DNA of 64,000 bases from Quillaja saponaria. Its lineage: Eukaryota; Streptophyta; Magnoliopsida; Fabales; Quillajaceae. Positions 21,297-33,600 of this stretch are shown piece after piece (within the stretch, counting starts at the first letter, position 1; the number at the start of each line of letters is the position of its first letter). Where the stretch lies: assembly GCA_029379385.1 (NCBI GenBank), contig CM055607.1, forward strand, positions 11,222,001 through 11,286,000, in the 5' to 3' direction. The notes beneath the pieces were generated by a model. The model was not told where the DNA came from. It worked only from the letters and a program-made list of their open reading frames with translations, and did no database searches. Both the position numbers and the translations under genes were made by a program.

Positions 21297-24200
21297 ATGG
21301 ATTACAAGTTTGAAGCTGCTCCGTTTGAGTGGGTGGAGGAATTTAATGGGCAGGTAAATACTCCCATGAGAATGAAAAGGAAAGTCAGATCAAAGAAAAA
21401 GGAGTTTGTTGGATGGGGATCAAAATCACTTATTGACTTTTTGGAATCAATTGGTAAAGATACGAGCAAGCAGATTTCTCAATATGATGTAACTGCCATT
21501 ATAAATGACTATGTCAATAAGAATAACCTTCTTCATCCAGATAAAAAGAAGAGAATCATTTGTGATGAGTGGCTTCTTACCCTTTTTGGAAGGAAAACTA
21601 TTAGTCGAATAAAAATATATGATATGCTGGAATCGCACTATGCTGAAAACCATGAAGAGTCTGAAGATGATTCTCAATTAAGCTCAGATGGTGAGGAGTA
21701 TGGTTTGGCGACATCTGAAAAGCAGAGAACAAGTTCAGAGAGAAAGACTCATCCAAAGAAAAAAGTTATGGAAAATCCAAAAAGCTGTTTTGCCGCCATA
21801 ATTCCTTCTAACATTAAGCTTGTCTATCTGAAAAGAAGTTTAGTTGAGGATCTACTGAAGGACCCTGAAACCTTTGAAGGGAAAGTAGTGGGGAGCTTTG
21901 TAAGGAACAAATGTGACCCAAATGACTACCTGCAGAAAAATTCTCATCAACTTCTGCAAGTGACAGGTAATTTTACTCCCATGAATGTCAATGTGTCAAA
22001 AAGAAGCTTAGTTGACCAGTTTGGAGCTTGGACTGTTCAGGACAAATAATTGACTGACACTGATAACTAGAACCACCTCAACAATTCTAATCCGACTAAC
22101 CTGATTCTGAATTCAAGTAAATTATATAAGTGGGAAACTGATAGTAGCATGACTAGCAAATTACCCAAAAATCTTAAATTCCATAAAAACAAGAAAACAA
22201 AATAGAGCATTGAATATCCTTGAAAGTTTCAACATGAATGAAAATTAAAGTTTCTAGTGCTAGACAACACTAAAAGAGGGAGTGTCCCTTCAAATAGTAA
22301 TGCAAACAAACCCAACTAAGATTGATAATGACCATGTCGTTCTTCAGCCAGAATGACCATAAACCAGACCGACCAGACTGCTTCAGTTCCATACTGAAAC
22401 ACACTAGTATTGTGACTTACTTGTAAAAGCGAACTATGTAATTGGAAAAAATAAAATTGACTAGCTGAGAGGAGTCTTGTGAACTGCATATAAATTGAGG
22501 CTTTGTTGACTCTTGCTTTGCTCTTCTACTTCCTTTTTTGGTTTTATGGATTTTATGAATTTGATATCATAGCATGCTGGTTATTTTGTATTTCCTTATA
22601 CGTCGTTTGTAGATACTAGGTAGGGTCTGTCAGTTTGCCCTTCTCAATAAGACTTCATGTATCTAAAGAAGATAGACAATTTTCTTTCCACAAAACAAAT
22701 TAAAAAAGGAAGTAGTTCAAGTGCAAAAAAGAAAGAGAGAGAGAATCTTGCTGACTAGTGATGCATCTTCCTGTCGGGCGTGATGCATCAGTGCCCCTGG
22801 TTGTGATGGCTAGGTTCAAACCCTTATTTCCTTCTATTTGTTCTCTCCACTGATCATATTTCACCTGTTTCGTGCATGAGTGGTCTCCCTTAAACCAGTC
22901 CAAAGTTTCTACTGCATGAGAATTCTAGTAGCAATCAGAAGTATTCTGCATAAAATCTTTTTTCTTGTGTGTTTGTGTTGCATATAAGTTTTAGTCTCTC
23001 CTACATCATAAAATCTCAGGTTCTAGCAAGTACTATCATGCCACACTTCCCTTTGTAACTTTCATTTTCTTTCTTTATAAATGTTTTAATTGCCATTTCT
23101 GTGTACATGCAGTACATTCATGTCATTTAACAGCATTATGGTAAAAATTAAACCTTCTATTTTGTTTAAAAACATTAATCTATTGTTGTGTCATGGTCAT
23201 CCTTTAGGTATAAAGAAAACCTCTGGAACGAAAGATATAAATCCTGCAATTCTCCTTCAAGTTTCTTGTGTGATTAAAGACATCAGCGTTGGCGTGCTTT
23301 CGGATGATAACTTCTCTGAGGTAATCATCTGATATGGTAGTTTTCTTATTTATTTACATCTCAAGCAAGCATGGATTGTAATCAATGCAACCATTACAAA
23401 CAAATAGCTAAATGAAGTTCTATGCTTTTACACATTATTACTATTTGTTCCCATCAATAGGATGGCAACAATCTTTTGCTGCAAGTTCTTTAAATCATAC
23501 TTGATAGGTTTGATACTACTTAAAACGACAAGAAGTTACTAATACATCAATAACCAAGTTTCAATGATAAAAGTACATCTGAAAAAACCAACTTTCCAAA
23601 TATTTATTGTGCTTACTACTATAATAAGTACCTCATTCATGCTATGATCTCCATTAGGTCTAATTGGATGGAGGGGAATGGAGAAGAGAGGGTACCTTTC
23701 CCTCTGTTTGGGAGTTTTTTTTTCAAAAGGAGGGAAATGGAAGGGTACATGCATCCTTTCAGTTTTTTTTTTTTTAATTCCTCCAAATTAGAAGGATTTG
23801 GAAGGACAGGAGAAGATACACTATAATCTTTGCATGTTATGACTAATATACTCTTATATTCTTTCTATTTAATACCTACTAACATCTAAATAAAACATTT
23901 TAAGGGCGTAATTATAAAATTATTTAATAAAATATTCTCTTCTCTCATTTCCTCTCAACTCTCAAACAAGAAATATACCTTATACTTTCATCTCCTCTCC
24001 ATTAGTTTTTTAAACTCCCAAATAAGAGAAAGGATAAGTATCATTTTTCCTCTACTCTCCTCTCCTCTCCCTTCAACTCCTAAATAGACCCTTAGTCCTG
24101 GTGAAATTTGAATTCCAAGTTCATTTTTTCTTAATGCAGGGGGACATATTAATTGATCCTGAAGAACAGATATTCATATTAGTGTGTTTTTAGAAAATAT

Positions 24201-27200
24201 TGGTCTATGTGGTTGCTCCGTAATTTCATCCAAATAAATTTTATCTCATTTGACAATCTTCCAATATATATGATGAAGAAGTGCACACATTGTTGTAAGT
24301 TAATAGAATCTTGTTTTTGTTTGCTGGGGTTTGAGATTTGAGGCTGTCATTGCAGGAGGAGTGTGTGGATTTGCGTCAAAGAGTAGAAGATGGATTGCTC
24401 AAAAGGCCTACTGTTGTAAGTTTTCTTGTAACTTTTAAGCATTGTTCTGTGACTTGAAATACATCTTGAGCAATGTTTCTGCACTATTGAAAACAGTGTA
24501 CTAAACATCATTTTATTTTATTTCTGTTATTTTTACACCGTTGAATGAAATAAATTATGGGCTAAAGAAAAAATTATCACACCCTATTTTGCATGTATAA
24601 AAAAGGCTATAGTACCTTTTCTTCCTTCTAATATGAATGTTAAAGTTCATCAATGAACAACAAATATGCCCCTTGAGAAATTCTATGGTCAGTATAAGCT
24701 CTTGATGAAACAATGAGGTTGCAAGCAAAACATGGTCTTCCCCTGCTGAAATCATCTGTATTTATTCTAATGAATATTTGGTCTCTTTTAATATGTAGTC
24801 CAGAGTTCTCAAATTACCCTGTAATACTTAATGGTTCTTGTGGATATTGGAGATTGTTAACAGGCTTTTTATTGGAGATTCTAGTCTACAACTCCGCTCG
24901 CCTCCCTCACTTTTTTGAGAAATATATGGTTTTCCAGTACTTTCAGCAACTTCATTTTAATATTTCTCTTGTCGATTATGGTAGGTGGAGTTTGAACAGA
25001 AGGTCAGAATATTGCATGAGGATATAACAAATCATGTATGTCTTGGATTATGAGGAACCTTGTCAATTAGTGAAGATGGATTTCTTTTTCTGCTTGTCCT
25101 TTTGGCTTGAGTTCTCTTTTACATTTCTATTACTTAATTTGTGCTACAGTAGGATTAAGTTTGTTAGCATTCTCTGTTCGATATTTGATGAACCCAAACC
25201 ATGAATTTTTGAATTAATCAGATAGGTTTAATTTGGATAGGTTTTTTCTGACTTGAGTTCTTTATCATCTTGTGGTTGTTTTGTTTTAGTGGCTCATACG
25301 AGAACTAGCTTTGCTACAAAACCTCATTGATCGAGCTAATGAAAAGGGATGGCGCAGAGAATATCCTTTCCTGATAATTTTAGTAATAGATCTATGCTTC
25401 TTCTTCTTCTTTTCCTTTTAATGAATTCGCAATTGAAAGTTTCACTTCAATGTGGTAAGATATTTCTTAGTCTGTTATAGTTTTAAAATGTGACATGATT
25501 GTGGCCAAACATTTTGCTGAACCTAACAGCTTGTGTTTGATAAGTGGAATATGATGGAATATAAGTAAGTATTTACAAGGCATTAGTTCCCATGAATTTT
25601 GTTTTTTTCTTTCTGTCTTGGATCATATTTTTTCTCTCTCTCTTCCCCTCTCTTTTGAGTTCTGTTTTTGGATGTGATTTCTTTCTTATGTGGGATCACA
25701 GTAGCTACATGTTTTCTTTTATTCTTTTCTTACTATCCTGCTACAAGTGGTATCTTTCCAAGTTTATGTCATACTCATGCCACAGAAAGTCACCTATTAT
25801 AGTCATTGTCATTTTACAAATTGAATCACAGACGCGAAAGCCCAATCCACCGATAACTTTCACGTGATCATTGTGTTTCATGGTAAAATATCATTGGTTA
25901 GGGAGCTATTTGTAATCAAGAACTGGAAAAAGAAGTTCCCTAATTAGCTTCAATGGTCCTTAACTTGATCCAGCTGTACACTTTTTGAGTACTTAGAGAG
26001 AAGGCAACTGCTTCAGACTCCAATTGAACAGGCACGGTTGTTGAGTGAAGTTCCAGAAGTAATTGCAGATGATTTAGAACCAGAATCTACAACACATGAT
26101 ATACCAGAAAATCTAGAACAAGGAAAAAATTCACAGAATTTGCTTCAGACTCAACATGGACAGGAATGGTTGTTGCATGGTGCTCCACAAGTAGTTGCAG
26201 ACAATTTAGTACCAAAAGCTACTATACCGGATATTCCAGATAATGTAAAACAACAAAACAATTCACCTAGGTCAATTCTCAGTGGAGCTTCAGCAATTCC
26301 GCTTTGCAATATGGATGGAACTGTGTCAAATTGGACCTCTCATGGAGCAAATTCTGCAGGTCTGTTACACTTCACAGAAATTCAATTTTTCCATTAATTG
26401 CATCGTAAACTGGTGAAGGTCTTTATCATCAATGTAGCATTGTATGAATGTTTTTCTTCAGTATGGGAGTTGGGGATGAGGTACGATTTATTATTAGTAT
26501 GTTTTATTATGGTTTTTATAGCTGGAAGTTATTGAACTGGAAGGAAATCAATTTAAGTAAACATGTGCAGTAGATCCCTTTTATTTGATCTTATAGCCAT
26601 CCACGTGGCATCTAAAATTGGCTACTGGTTCTTAAAGAAATGTGAATGTGAATGCACTAACCTCAATATTTTTACATGCTTGTATGTAGAGATGGAATGC
26701 GAAGCAGTTTATTGTTATTTGATTTCATCTGCAAGCAATTTATGCAAACAGCATCTTCAAATTCTTTATTGTCCTTTTCCAAAGACGTAGGCTATGTAAA
26801 CTTAAGATAAGTTGTTAAGTACAGACTTATATGGCTTGCCAAAATTTGCAAAGCAAATCTACAAAACCTGCCAATTTTAATTTTAACCTTTTCGTTGTTT
26901 GTATAAGAAAATCAACTTGGGAGACTTTTTCATAATATTATCTTTATGAAGTCACTCCTACCCGTGACATTGTTAAGCTGGCTCAGTATTTCATTGTAAG
27001 GTGTTATATTTGTATATTTATATTATCATTAATTTTTATTTTTATTTTCATTTGTAACCTGTATGCTTTAGTTGTTGTTCCTCTTCAAGAGCAGCCAAAG
27101 CAACCAATTGAGTTTACAGATAAGATTCACAGTGAGACTCATCCAACGAGGGTAGAGAGTAAAATGATCTGCCAAGGAGCAGCAGACAAGGGGGTGTTGA

Positions 27201-27469
27201 CATCCACTGTTATTGAACTGAGTGATGATGAAGACAATGAAGAACCAAGTGCTGAAATCCATGTTCCTTTGGTACAGCTTGATAGCCCCATATGGCATTA
27301 TATAGATCCTCAGGGAGATGTACAGGGTCCCTTCTCATTGACATCTCTAAAACGTTGGAGTGATGCCGAGTACTTCAGTGCAGATTTCAAGGTCTGGAGG
27401 ATAGGTCAAAACCAAGATGAAGCGGGATTGTTGACAGATATTCTTCGTCAAACTTTTCAAATTGATTGA
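21297..27469 (+). CDS. SWIB, Plus-3 and GYF domain nuclear protein (At5g08430-like), 580 aa
   Basis: Coding exons are 21297-21966, 23208-23320, 24356-24415, 24985-25035, 25290-25360, 25980-26359 and 27072-27469; all phases fit and total 581 codons. The SWIB domain (residues about 35-122) contains FVGWGSKSLIDFLESIGKDT and FGRKTISRIKIYDML. A Plus-3 domain (about 165-300) contains GIKKTSGTKDI and VLSDDNFSEEEC. The GYF domain (about 519-570) contains WHYIDPQGDVQGPFSL and binds proline-rich ligands in relatives. The combination points to a chromatin or transcription-elongation role and relates it to the plant NERD/CCCH-19/44 group. Five introns are GT-AG; the one after residue 322 is AT-AC. Residues about 330-420 carry a two-fold internal repeat. 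A Tourist-like MITE sits in the third coding-region intron. Confidence 0.93.
23657..24089. mobile_element. Tourist-like (PIF/Harbinger) MITE in an intron
   Basis: The left end GGTCTAATTGGATGGAGGGG and the right end, read inversely as GGGTCTATTTAGGAGTTG, are imperfect inverted repeats rich in GGA/GAG. They are flanked by TTA at 23654-23656 and TTA at 24090-24092, the three-base duplication typical of PIF/Harbinger. It is about 433 bp with no coding capacity, and lies in the intron between coding exons 2 and 3 of the SWIB/GYF gene. Confidence 0.7.
25361..25979 (+). other. U12-type AT-AC intron
   Basis: The intron begins ATATCCTTTC, an exact match to the U12-type AT-AC 5' splice consensus, and ends CTGTAC. 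TCCTTAAC at 25957-25964 matches the U12 branch-point consensus, with the branch adenosine 16-17 bases from the 3' end, close to the usual range. Splicing there restores the frame across a conserved block (GWRRE-LFEYLERRQLLQTP). No GT-AG pair nearby does so. It is 619 nt long and would need the minor spliceosome. Confidence 0.93.
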
Positions 27470-28577
27470 CGATAGTAAGCTCATTAATTTTAGGTTGATT
27501 TTTTAATTCTGTCAATATATGGGACACCTGCAGGCTGCAATCTTGTAAGGGGAATTGCTGCTCACTAAATTTGCTATCTTCTTTCTTGTTAGATGAGAAT
27601 ATAGCAATTATGGTGTATCAAATAAAATGAACATCTAATTTTGGAGTGATGTAAATCAGTGATGCACACGACTTTGCTGCTACCAGCTTTGTTTTTTCTA
27701 TACTGAATGAGTTATTTGCAAGTTGGATTTCTAAGTTTGGCAATCACATCTAAAACAACCATATTTTTCTTTTATGTCGGGATCATATTTGCTGTATAAC
27801 TCTTGAGGCCCATGCTTTTTAAGGGCTGCTTCTGCTCCATTTATTAGGTACAAACTGAGCGACTAAACTAGTTTGCACTTGCCACACAAAAATGCTCGTG
27901 ACAAAGACAGCATGGACTAGTGCTCCAAAACCTTATAAAATCAAAGTTTCTTTGATATTCTAAATTTTGTGGAGTCACAGCTAGGACTAGAAATGAGTTG
28001 GGCAGTTCAAGCTCTATTCAGATTATGTTTGGGAACTACTCGACTCTAGACCCAATACCCAATAGAACCGTGCTCGAGTTCAAGTTTGAGCTCGTTAAGA
28101 TATTTGAGCTGAGTATCGAATTTTCTACTCAAGGCTTGACAAGTAGTTCAAATTTTTATTTATTAATTTAAATAAATTAATTATACTACTATAATAATAT
28201 ATCATTATTTATATATATATTATACTAACCTAAAATAAAAGGTTCAAACATTTACATGAGTTTCTAAGTCTCAACTTAAATTCTCTGGTTTCAGCTTCTT
28301 TCACTCATCAATGTAGCGTATTATGTCATGTATTGTCGTTTTGCTAAATATGACACTATTTGAATTTGGATAATAGATGTCTTATGTCAATTTGAATTTG
28401 TATTTTTGCATAATTACACTTGTTACTTTGAACTTCGTTTGGAACAATTTTGATTTAGTTTGCACCAGTTTGGATTTCTATATTTTGGGAAATAAGATAT
28501 TATAATATTTTGTGTTAGTTGCTAGTACGAAGTATTTACTTTCGTTTAGGTAATTGTCTTCACAGTTTCCTTTAGAG
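27470..28577. other. 3' UTR and intergenic DNA
   Basis: The first few hundred bases are the probable 3' UTR of the SWIB/GYF gene. A segment around 27980-28150 is rich in CTCGA/GAGCTC motifs (CTCGACTCTAG, TTTGAGCTCG) and resembles the ends of plant hAT-like repeats. Similar sequence recurs at about 29715-29845. No gene was recognised. Confidence 0.5.
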
Positions 28578-29349
28578 CTAGTTTGATATGTAGGAATGAT
28601 TTTTGAGAAATTGGAATGGGAATATAATGTAAGTGAAAAGTTGTTTGGTAGTATTGGTGAGGAATAATTACTCTATTCTATTTAATTATTTATATGTAAC
28701 TTTTAGACATGAAATAATATAAAAATTATGTTAAAATAACAAAAATATCACTCAATAAATAAAGTAATAAAAATGAAACATGATTTATGATTTATGATTT
28801 ATGAAATATAAATATTTCTTAATTTTTTAATTAATTTTATAAAAAAAAAATTATATTATTTATTTTATTATTTCTTATTTTTGTTATTTATTAGTTTTAA
28901 TATTTTAGTTTAAAATTACTTAGTTAATTTATTTATTTAAATTTAATCATTTATTTATAATTATATTATTTACTATGATATGAAGGGTATTTTTGTCATT
29001 TAACTAAAATGAATTGAATTATTATTATTTTATATATATATAATTTAATGTGATATGAATAGTATAATTTTCATTTGACCAAATTAAATAATAATTTAAT
29101 TTATTTATTTATAATATTATTATTATATTAATATTCAACTTTTTATTTTATGTGATAAAATAGTTTCTATGTTATTTAATTGAACTAGCAATCCCACCTA
29201 GAGTGGTGGGTTTGAGAATTTTTATCTCTATAGAATAAAATAGCTAGAATGGAATGAGTATTCTGAGACTAAAAACATACCAAACAAATAATATTTATTC
29301 CATAAAATCATTCATAAAATAGAATGGTCATTCATACATACCAAACTAA
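28578..29349. mobile_element. Non-autonomous DNA transposon with terminal inverted repeats, about 772 bp
   Basis: The left terminus CTAGTTTGATATGTAGGAATGA matches the inverse of the right terminus (TCATTCATACATACCAAACTAA). Flanks CCTTTAGAG (28569-28577) and TCTTTAGTG (29350-29358) match at 7 of 9 positions, suggesting an 8-9 bp target duplication as in hAT or Mutator elements. The interior is very AT-rich, without a transposase. Confidence 0.68.
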
Positions 29350-29358
29350 TCTTTAGTG

Positions 29359-30614
29359 ATTTTATTTTATAAATGATATGTGCTGACCACTAATATATGC
29401 CTGTATATAATATACTTGATTAAAATTATTGCAGGAAAAAATGTTAGAAAGTTAGAAAAGATAATTTCTTTGGGTAAAGTATAACATTAAAGGTTAGAAA
29501 AGATTTTTTATTTTATTTTTTGTAAAAATAAATAAATAAATAAACTAATACAAATGCACTTTCCAATTAATAAGAATTTAAGTTTGGAAGTCATTCACAA
29601 TTTAATAAGAAGTAATAAGCACCAGTGACAGAATATAACATTAAGAAAAGAAAAAGAAAAAAAAAAAACATAAAAATACCAAGTAAAATATTCAAAAAAA
29701 AAAAAAAAATGCTCCCAAGAACTTGAGCCCCTGAGCTTGAGTTGTGAACTAGGCTTGCGTTCAAATTCAAACTCGATTACAATACTTTTTGCTCGAGTCC
29801 AAACTCAACTATCTCAATACTCTACTCGACTCTAGGGTTGAATCATAGCAACAAAGCATCCCATATCACTCCTCCATTTGAGACCTCAGTTATTACTTTT
29901 ATTTGAAACCCTTACACCAAAAGTAATATTGAAAATATTAGTAACTTGCAGTGCAATTGCAAACAACAAACTTTTATCTCAAAACTGCATAACTAAAGGG
30001 CTCTTGCTCAAATCTTCCTTTATCTCGCTCATGTTTGGGTCAACCCCCACCTTTAATCGCACATGCTCATTTATTATGTTGCCGAACATAAACACATTTT
30101 TTTTTAACATTCTCAAAAAACCAAAATGCAATTTATACACTACAAACTATTGAGAATAGCAAGTAGAATGAAAGACGGTTAGATACAAAGAGTGAAATAA
30201 AAGCAAGGATTTACTGCTTGAAGCACGCATACTTTATCAAAAACCAAAATCCATTTTAATAAGGCGGCATAAATATCACGTTTATCCTTCCCTGTAAATC
30301 CTAATCTGATCAATTATTATGAGACAGCATACGAATTCAGGTTTGCTTGCACATGGCAGAACCTAATGCAGAGAGACAATGATTTCCCCTACAACATGGA
30401 TGGAAAAAGAATATGTTATACAGGAATATGGAAAATGCACCGTTACATGCAATTATAATTACATCAACCTCATTTTGCGCTATATAATTATATGGAATAA
30501 TACCAAACAGAAGACCAACCCAAAAATTTAAGTAGCCAACTAGACCCTTAACCCCCAGTAGCAGCTTCCTGATAATCCAATTGCATAGCCTTTCTGCCAA
30601 GCAGCTGATTTGGT
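29359..30614. other. Intergenic DNA and 3' UTR of the AIR9-like gene
   Basis: Poly(A)-like runs lie at about 29655-29710, followed by a CTCGA-rich stretch to about 29845 that may be a decayed transposon. From about 30300 the sequence is the likely 3' UTR of the minus-strand gene. No independent coding region is supported. Confidence 0.5.
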
Positions 30615-33600
30615 TCACTTGTTAAAGAATAAGCCCTTCTTCTTCTTTCCTTTCCTTCTCTCACCAGCCTGTAGAAGCCAAAATTATTTACACTTTATGT
30701 AAATTGACTCATATGAGGTGTAATGAAAGTGACAATTTTCAAGTCAGGAAGCAATAAGCAGCTCTTCAAACACCAGCAATACAAACAGCCATGATACATA
30801 AGGTCAAATGAGGAAACCTTTTTCTGTTTCCGTCACTCTTTTCATCCATAAATTTTAGGGGTGGGGCTTCATCCACACAAGAGAGGGCTGCAACCACGGT
30901 ACTCTCTCTTGTGAGACCCACAATTGGTCCCATTACGCAAGACAGGGCTACCTGGATGCTTCCCTCTTGCATGGATATCTCCTTTGTTCAACCTTTTTCT
31001 CTCTTGTTTTTCTTCAAAATATGAGTTTCAATGTATGTCATATTAGGGTTGTAATTATAGTTGGTAATTATGCCATAAGACCACTGCAGTGGGATCTCTT
31101 CTTAGAACCCCCTAGTTTTGGAGAAAATGTCATAACTGACTGATTAAAGAAGAATAACAGTAACAACAATATCATTAAAATGGATACTGTAAAGAAGGCA
31201 AATACATACACAACCTTACGAATTATCTATGAGCTCAATTAGCAAACAAGAGTTCACAAATGTAGGAGGTACTTCTTATTATGACACATCAATGAACCAT
31301 TTTTAAAATTCTCCAAACATGGCTGATGAGAATTAAAAAAAAAAACAGTTGCTTCCAACCAACCATATAATCTAAGAATGAACCCTTATTCTGAAAGGTA
31401 AAACATTGAAAATATCTAAGAACCACCATTCCACTCAAAAAAGAAAATAATAAAACCACCATAAAGTAAGCAATTTTTAAGTCAAAACCATCATTTTATC
31501 AGAGGAACAAAATTAAAAAGATGTGCGAATTTTGCCACTCTGAGATTTTAAAGGAACAACGTTGTCTCCTCATATATTACCAAGACAACTTGTTTTTAGG
31601 GTTTTATATAGCCTAGCATAACACTTACTAATTAATAATATTGATCAATACCAAGTTGAGCAAAATTTGTTGAATGCCTTGGTAAAACAACTCTCTATTT
31701 GTCTCTCTTCTAAATTTTTGTACATTTTTCTTCATCTCCCATTTTCCGTTAGGTGCATGTGTGTTTGTAGATAACAAGTTAGATAAATAGATAGAGAGTA
31801 ATAAATTTTCAATACAACTAGATTCAAACATGATGAAAAGGAAGTCTCTACCAAGTATTGAAAATTCGTATCGATTTCCACAAGTATAGAAACGAAACAC
31901 AAACAAAAATGAAACCATAATATTTCAGTGAAAACAGAGTCAATTCCACCGTTTCTGTTTCAAAACGGAGTATGGGTTGATGATGATGATGGCAGAGCAA
32001 TCTATCTTTAGGTTTGTTTTTTCATATCTCTTCTCTCAATCTCCGCTCCCATTCTTCTATCAGCTCCTAATGGGCTCTTCTCTTGCATGTTTTGGTGCTG
32101 GAATTTCATGATTTTGGAAGTGTGTGTAGCTGCTTAGGTGTAGAAGAGTAGAAGAAGAAGAAGAGTTGCAGAGCCAGAGACTCCCCTTTCCTCTCGACTA
32201 GGTGAAGTCAAAGTGCTTTACATTTTAATTATTATTATTATTTTTTTCTTTTTAGCATCTTGTGGGCTTGTGGGTTTATGGACTTACTTATGTATATAAT
32301 TGAAGGATTATATAACTGGGCATGTGTTATTTTTTGTTTTTTGTTTTCCTATTATTTTAGTAGTGAATTTATATATATATATATATATTTATATCATTTA
32401 AAACTTATAAATAACAAAAACAAGAAAGGCTTTTTATTTTTAAGTTAATTTAATTTTTTTAAATAATAGAAGAAAATCAATAGTTGTAAATTATCTATAT
32501 ATGTTTATTAACCTAGAACATTAGAACAATAGAACATTAGTAGATAAAAATTAGTTAGAAAATAATTTTTATTTCTATCAATTTAATTTATTAGTATTGT
32601 ATAGACTAAATTATTTATATTAGATACTTACAATTACTATAATATGTGCTTTACTATATATTTTCATGTGTTTCTTAAAAAATTAGCGTTTTCATGTCAT
32701 TTCCATACTGTTTCCCGAATCATTTCCGTTTTCAGGTTTGCCGAAACGAAACTTTGTTCCTTGATCTCTCTCTACACAATCTAGACTGTGGCATGCATCA
32801 AAATATATAATTCATAAATGATGGAAATAGAGAAATACCATTCGGATGAAAATTCTCAAGGTGAGCACTATTGTATCTCTAGAACTGCAAAAGAAGAACA
32901 ATATCATTAAAACATCTGGAGAAAACAGTTATGACGGTGCATTGAAGAACATTGTCATATCAAACCTCTTTGCTTAATTATAAAGGAAAAAAAATAGCCT
33001 TTTTCATATTGTCGGTCTTAGTAGTATTTTTTTTAGAATTTTCATCAAGGACAACCTTGTTATAGATTAAGAACTTCTTCTTCTCTTTTTTATTTTCGCT
33101 TTATATTTTTGTTTGCATCACTAATATACTCACCTGTTGAAATCTGTTGAGACGTTCTCCGCTCGTAAAAACTTCTCAACACCACCAGAACCAATAAGTA
33201 TGAATTCTGAAGCAAGTCCATAAGGAATTACAACCTAAAATGAAAATTATTAAAGAAAAGTATGTGTTAAAACTTGAGTGACAGAAGTTCAAGTACTACC
33301 AACATCAGAAAATTGTATAAGATAAATGCTATTGAAACTATTAAAGAAAAATATCAAGAGGAGTAAGAAGTTATACAGTCATATTTGGTGAAAACTTTTC
33401 AGTGATTAGAACACCATTTGGCCCACTGCACTTAATACTGTAACCCTCCCTCTTAATGACCAATGTAGCTGGCTCCCATTTATCAAGATATACATTCTGT
33501 ACAATAAAAAAGAGATAATTACAGCAGATTTTAGCCCTTTCAAAAAAGAGGGTTATATATGTTACTAAATAATGATAGACACTGAATATTGCCAACACAG

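Noticed and set aside
22740..22870. tRNA-like GGTTCAAACC box
   Set aside because: The B-box-like word stands alone. No cloverleaf arms or matching A box could be folded around it.
27980..29845. CTCGA-rich segments at both ends of a 1.8-kb interval as one hAT element
   Set aside because: Both ends share CTACTCGACTCTAG-like words, but these are partly palindromic. I could not align clear inverted termini or a target duplication, and another bounded element sits inside.
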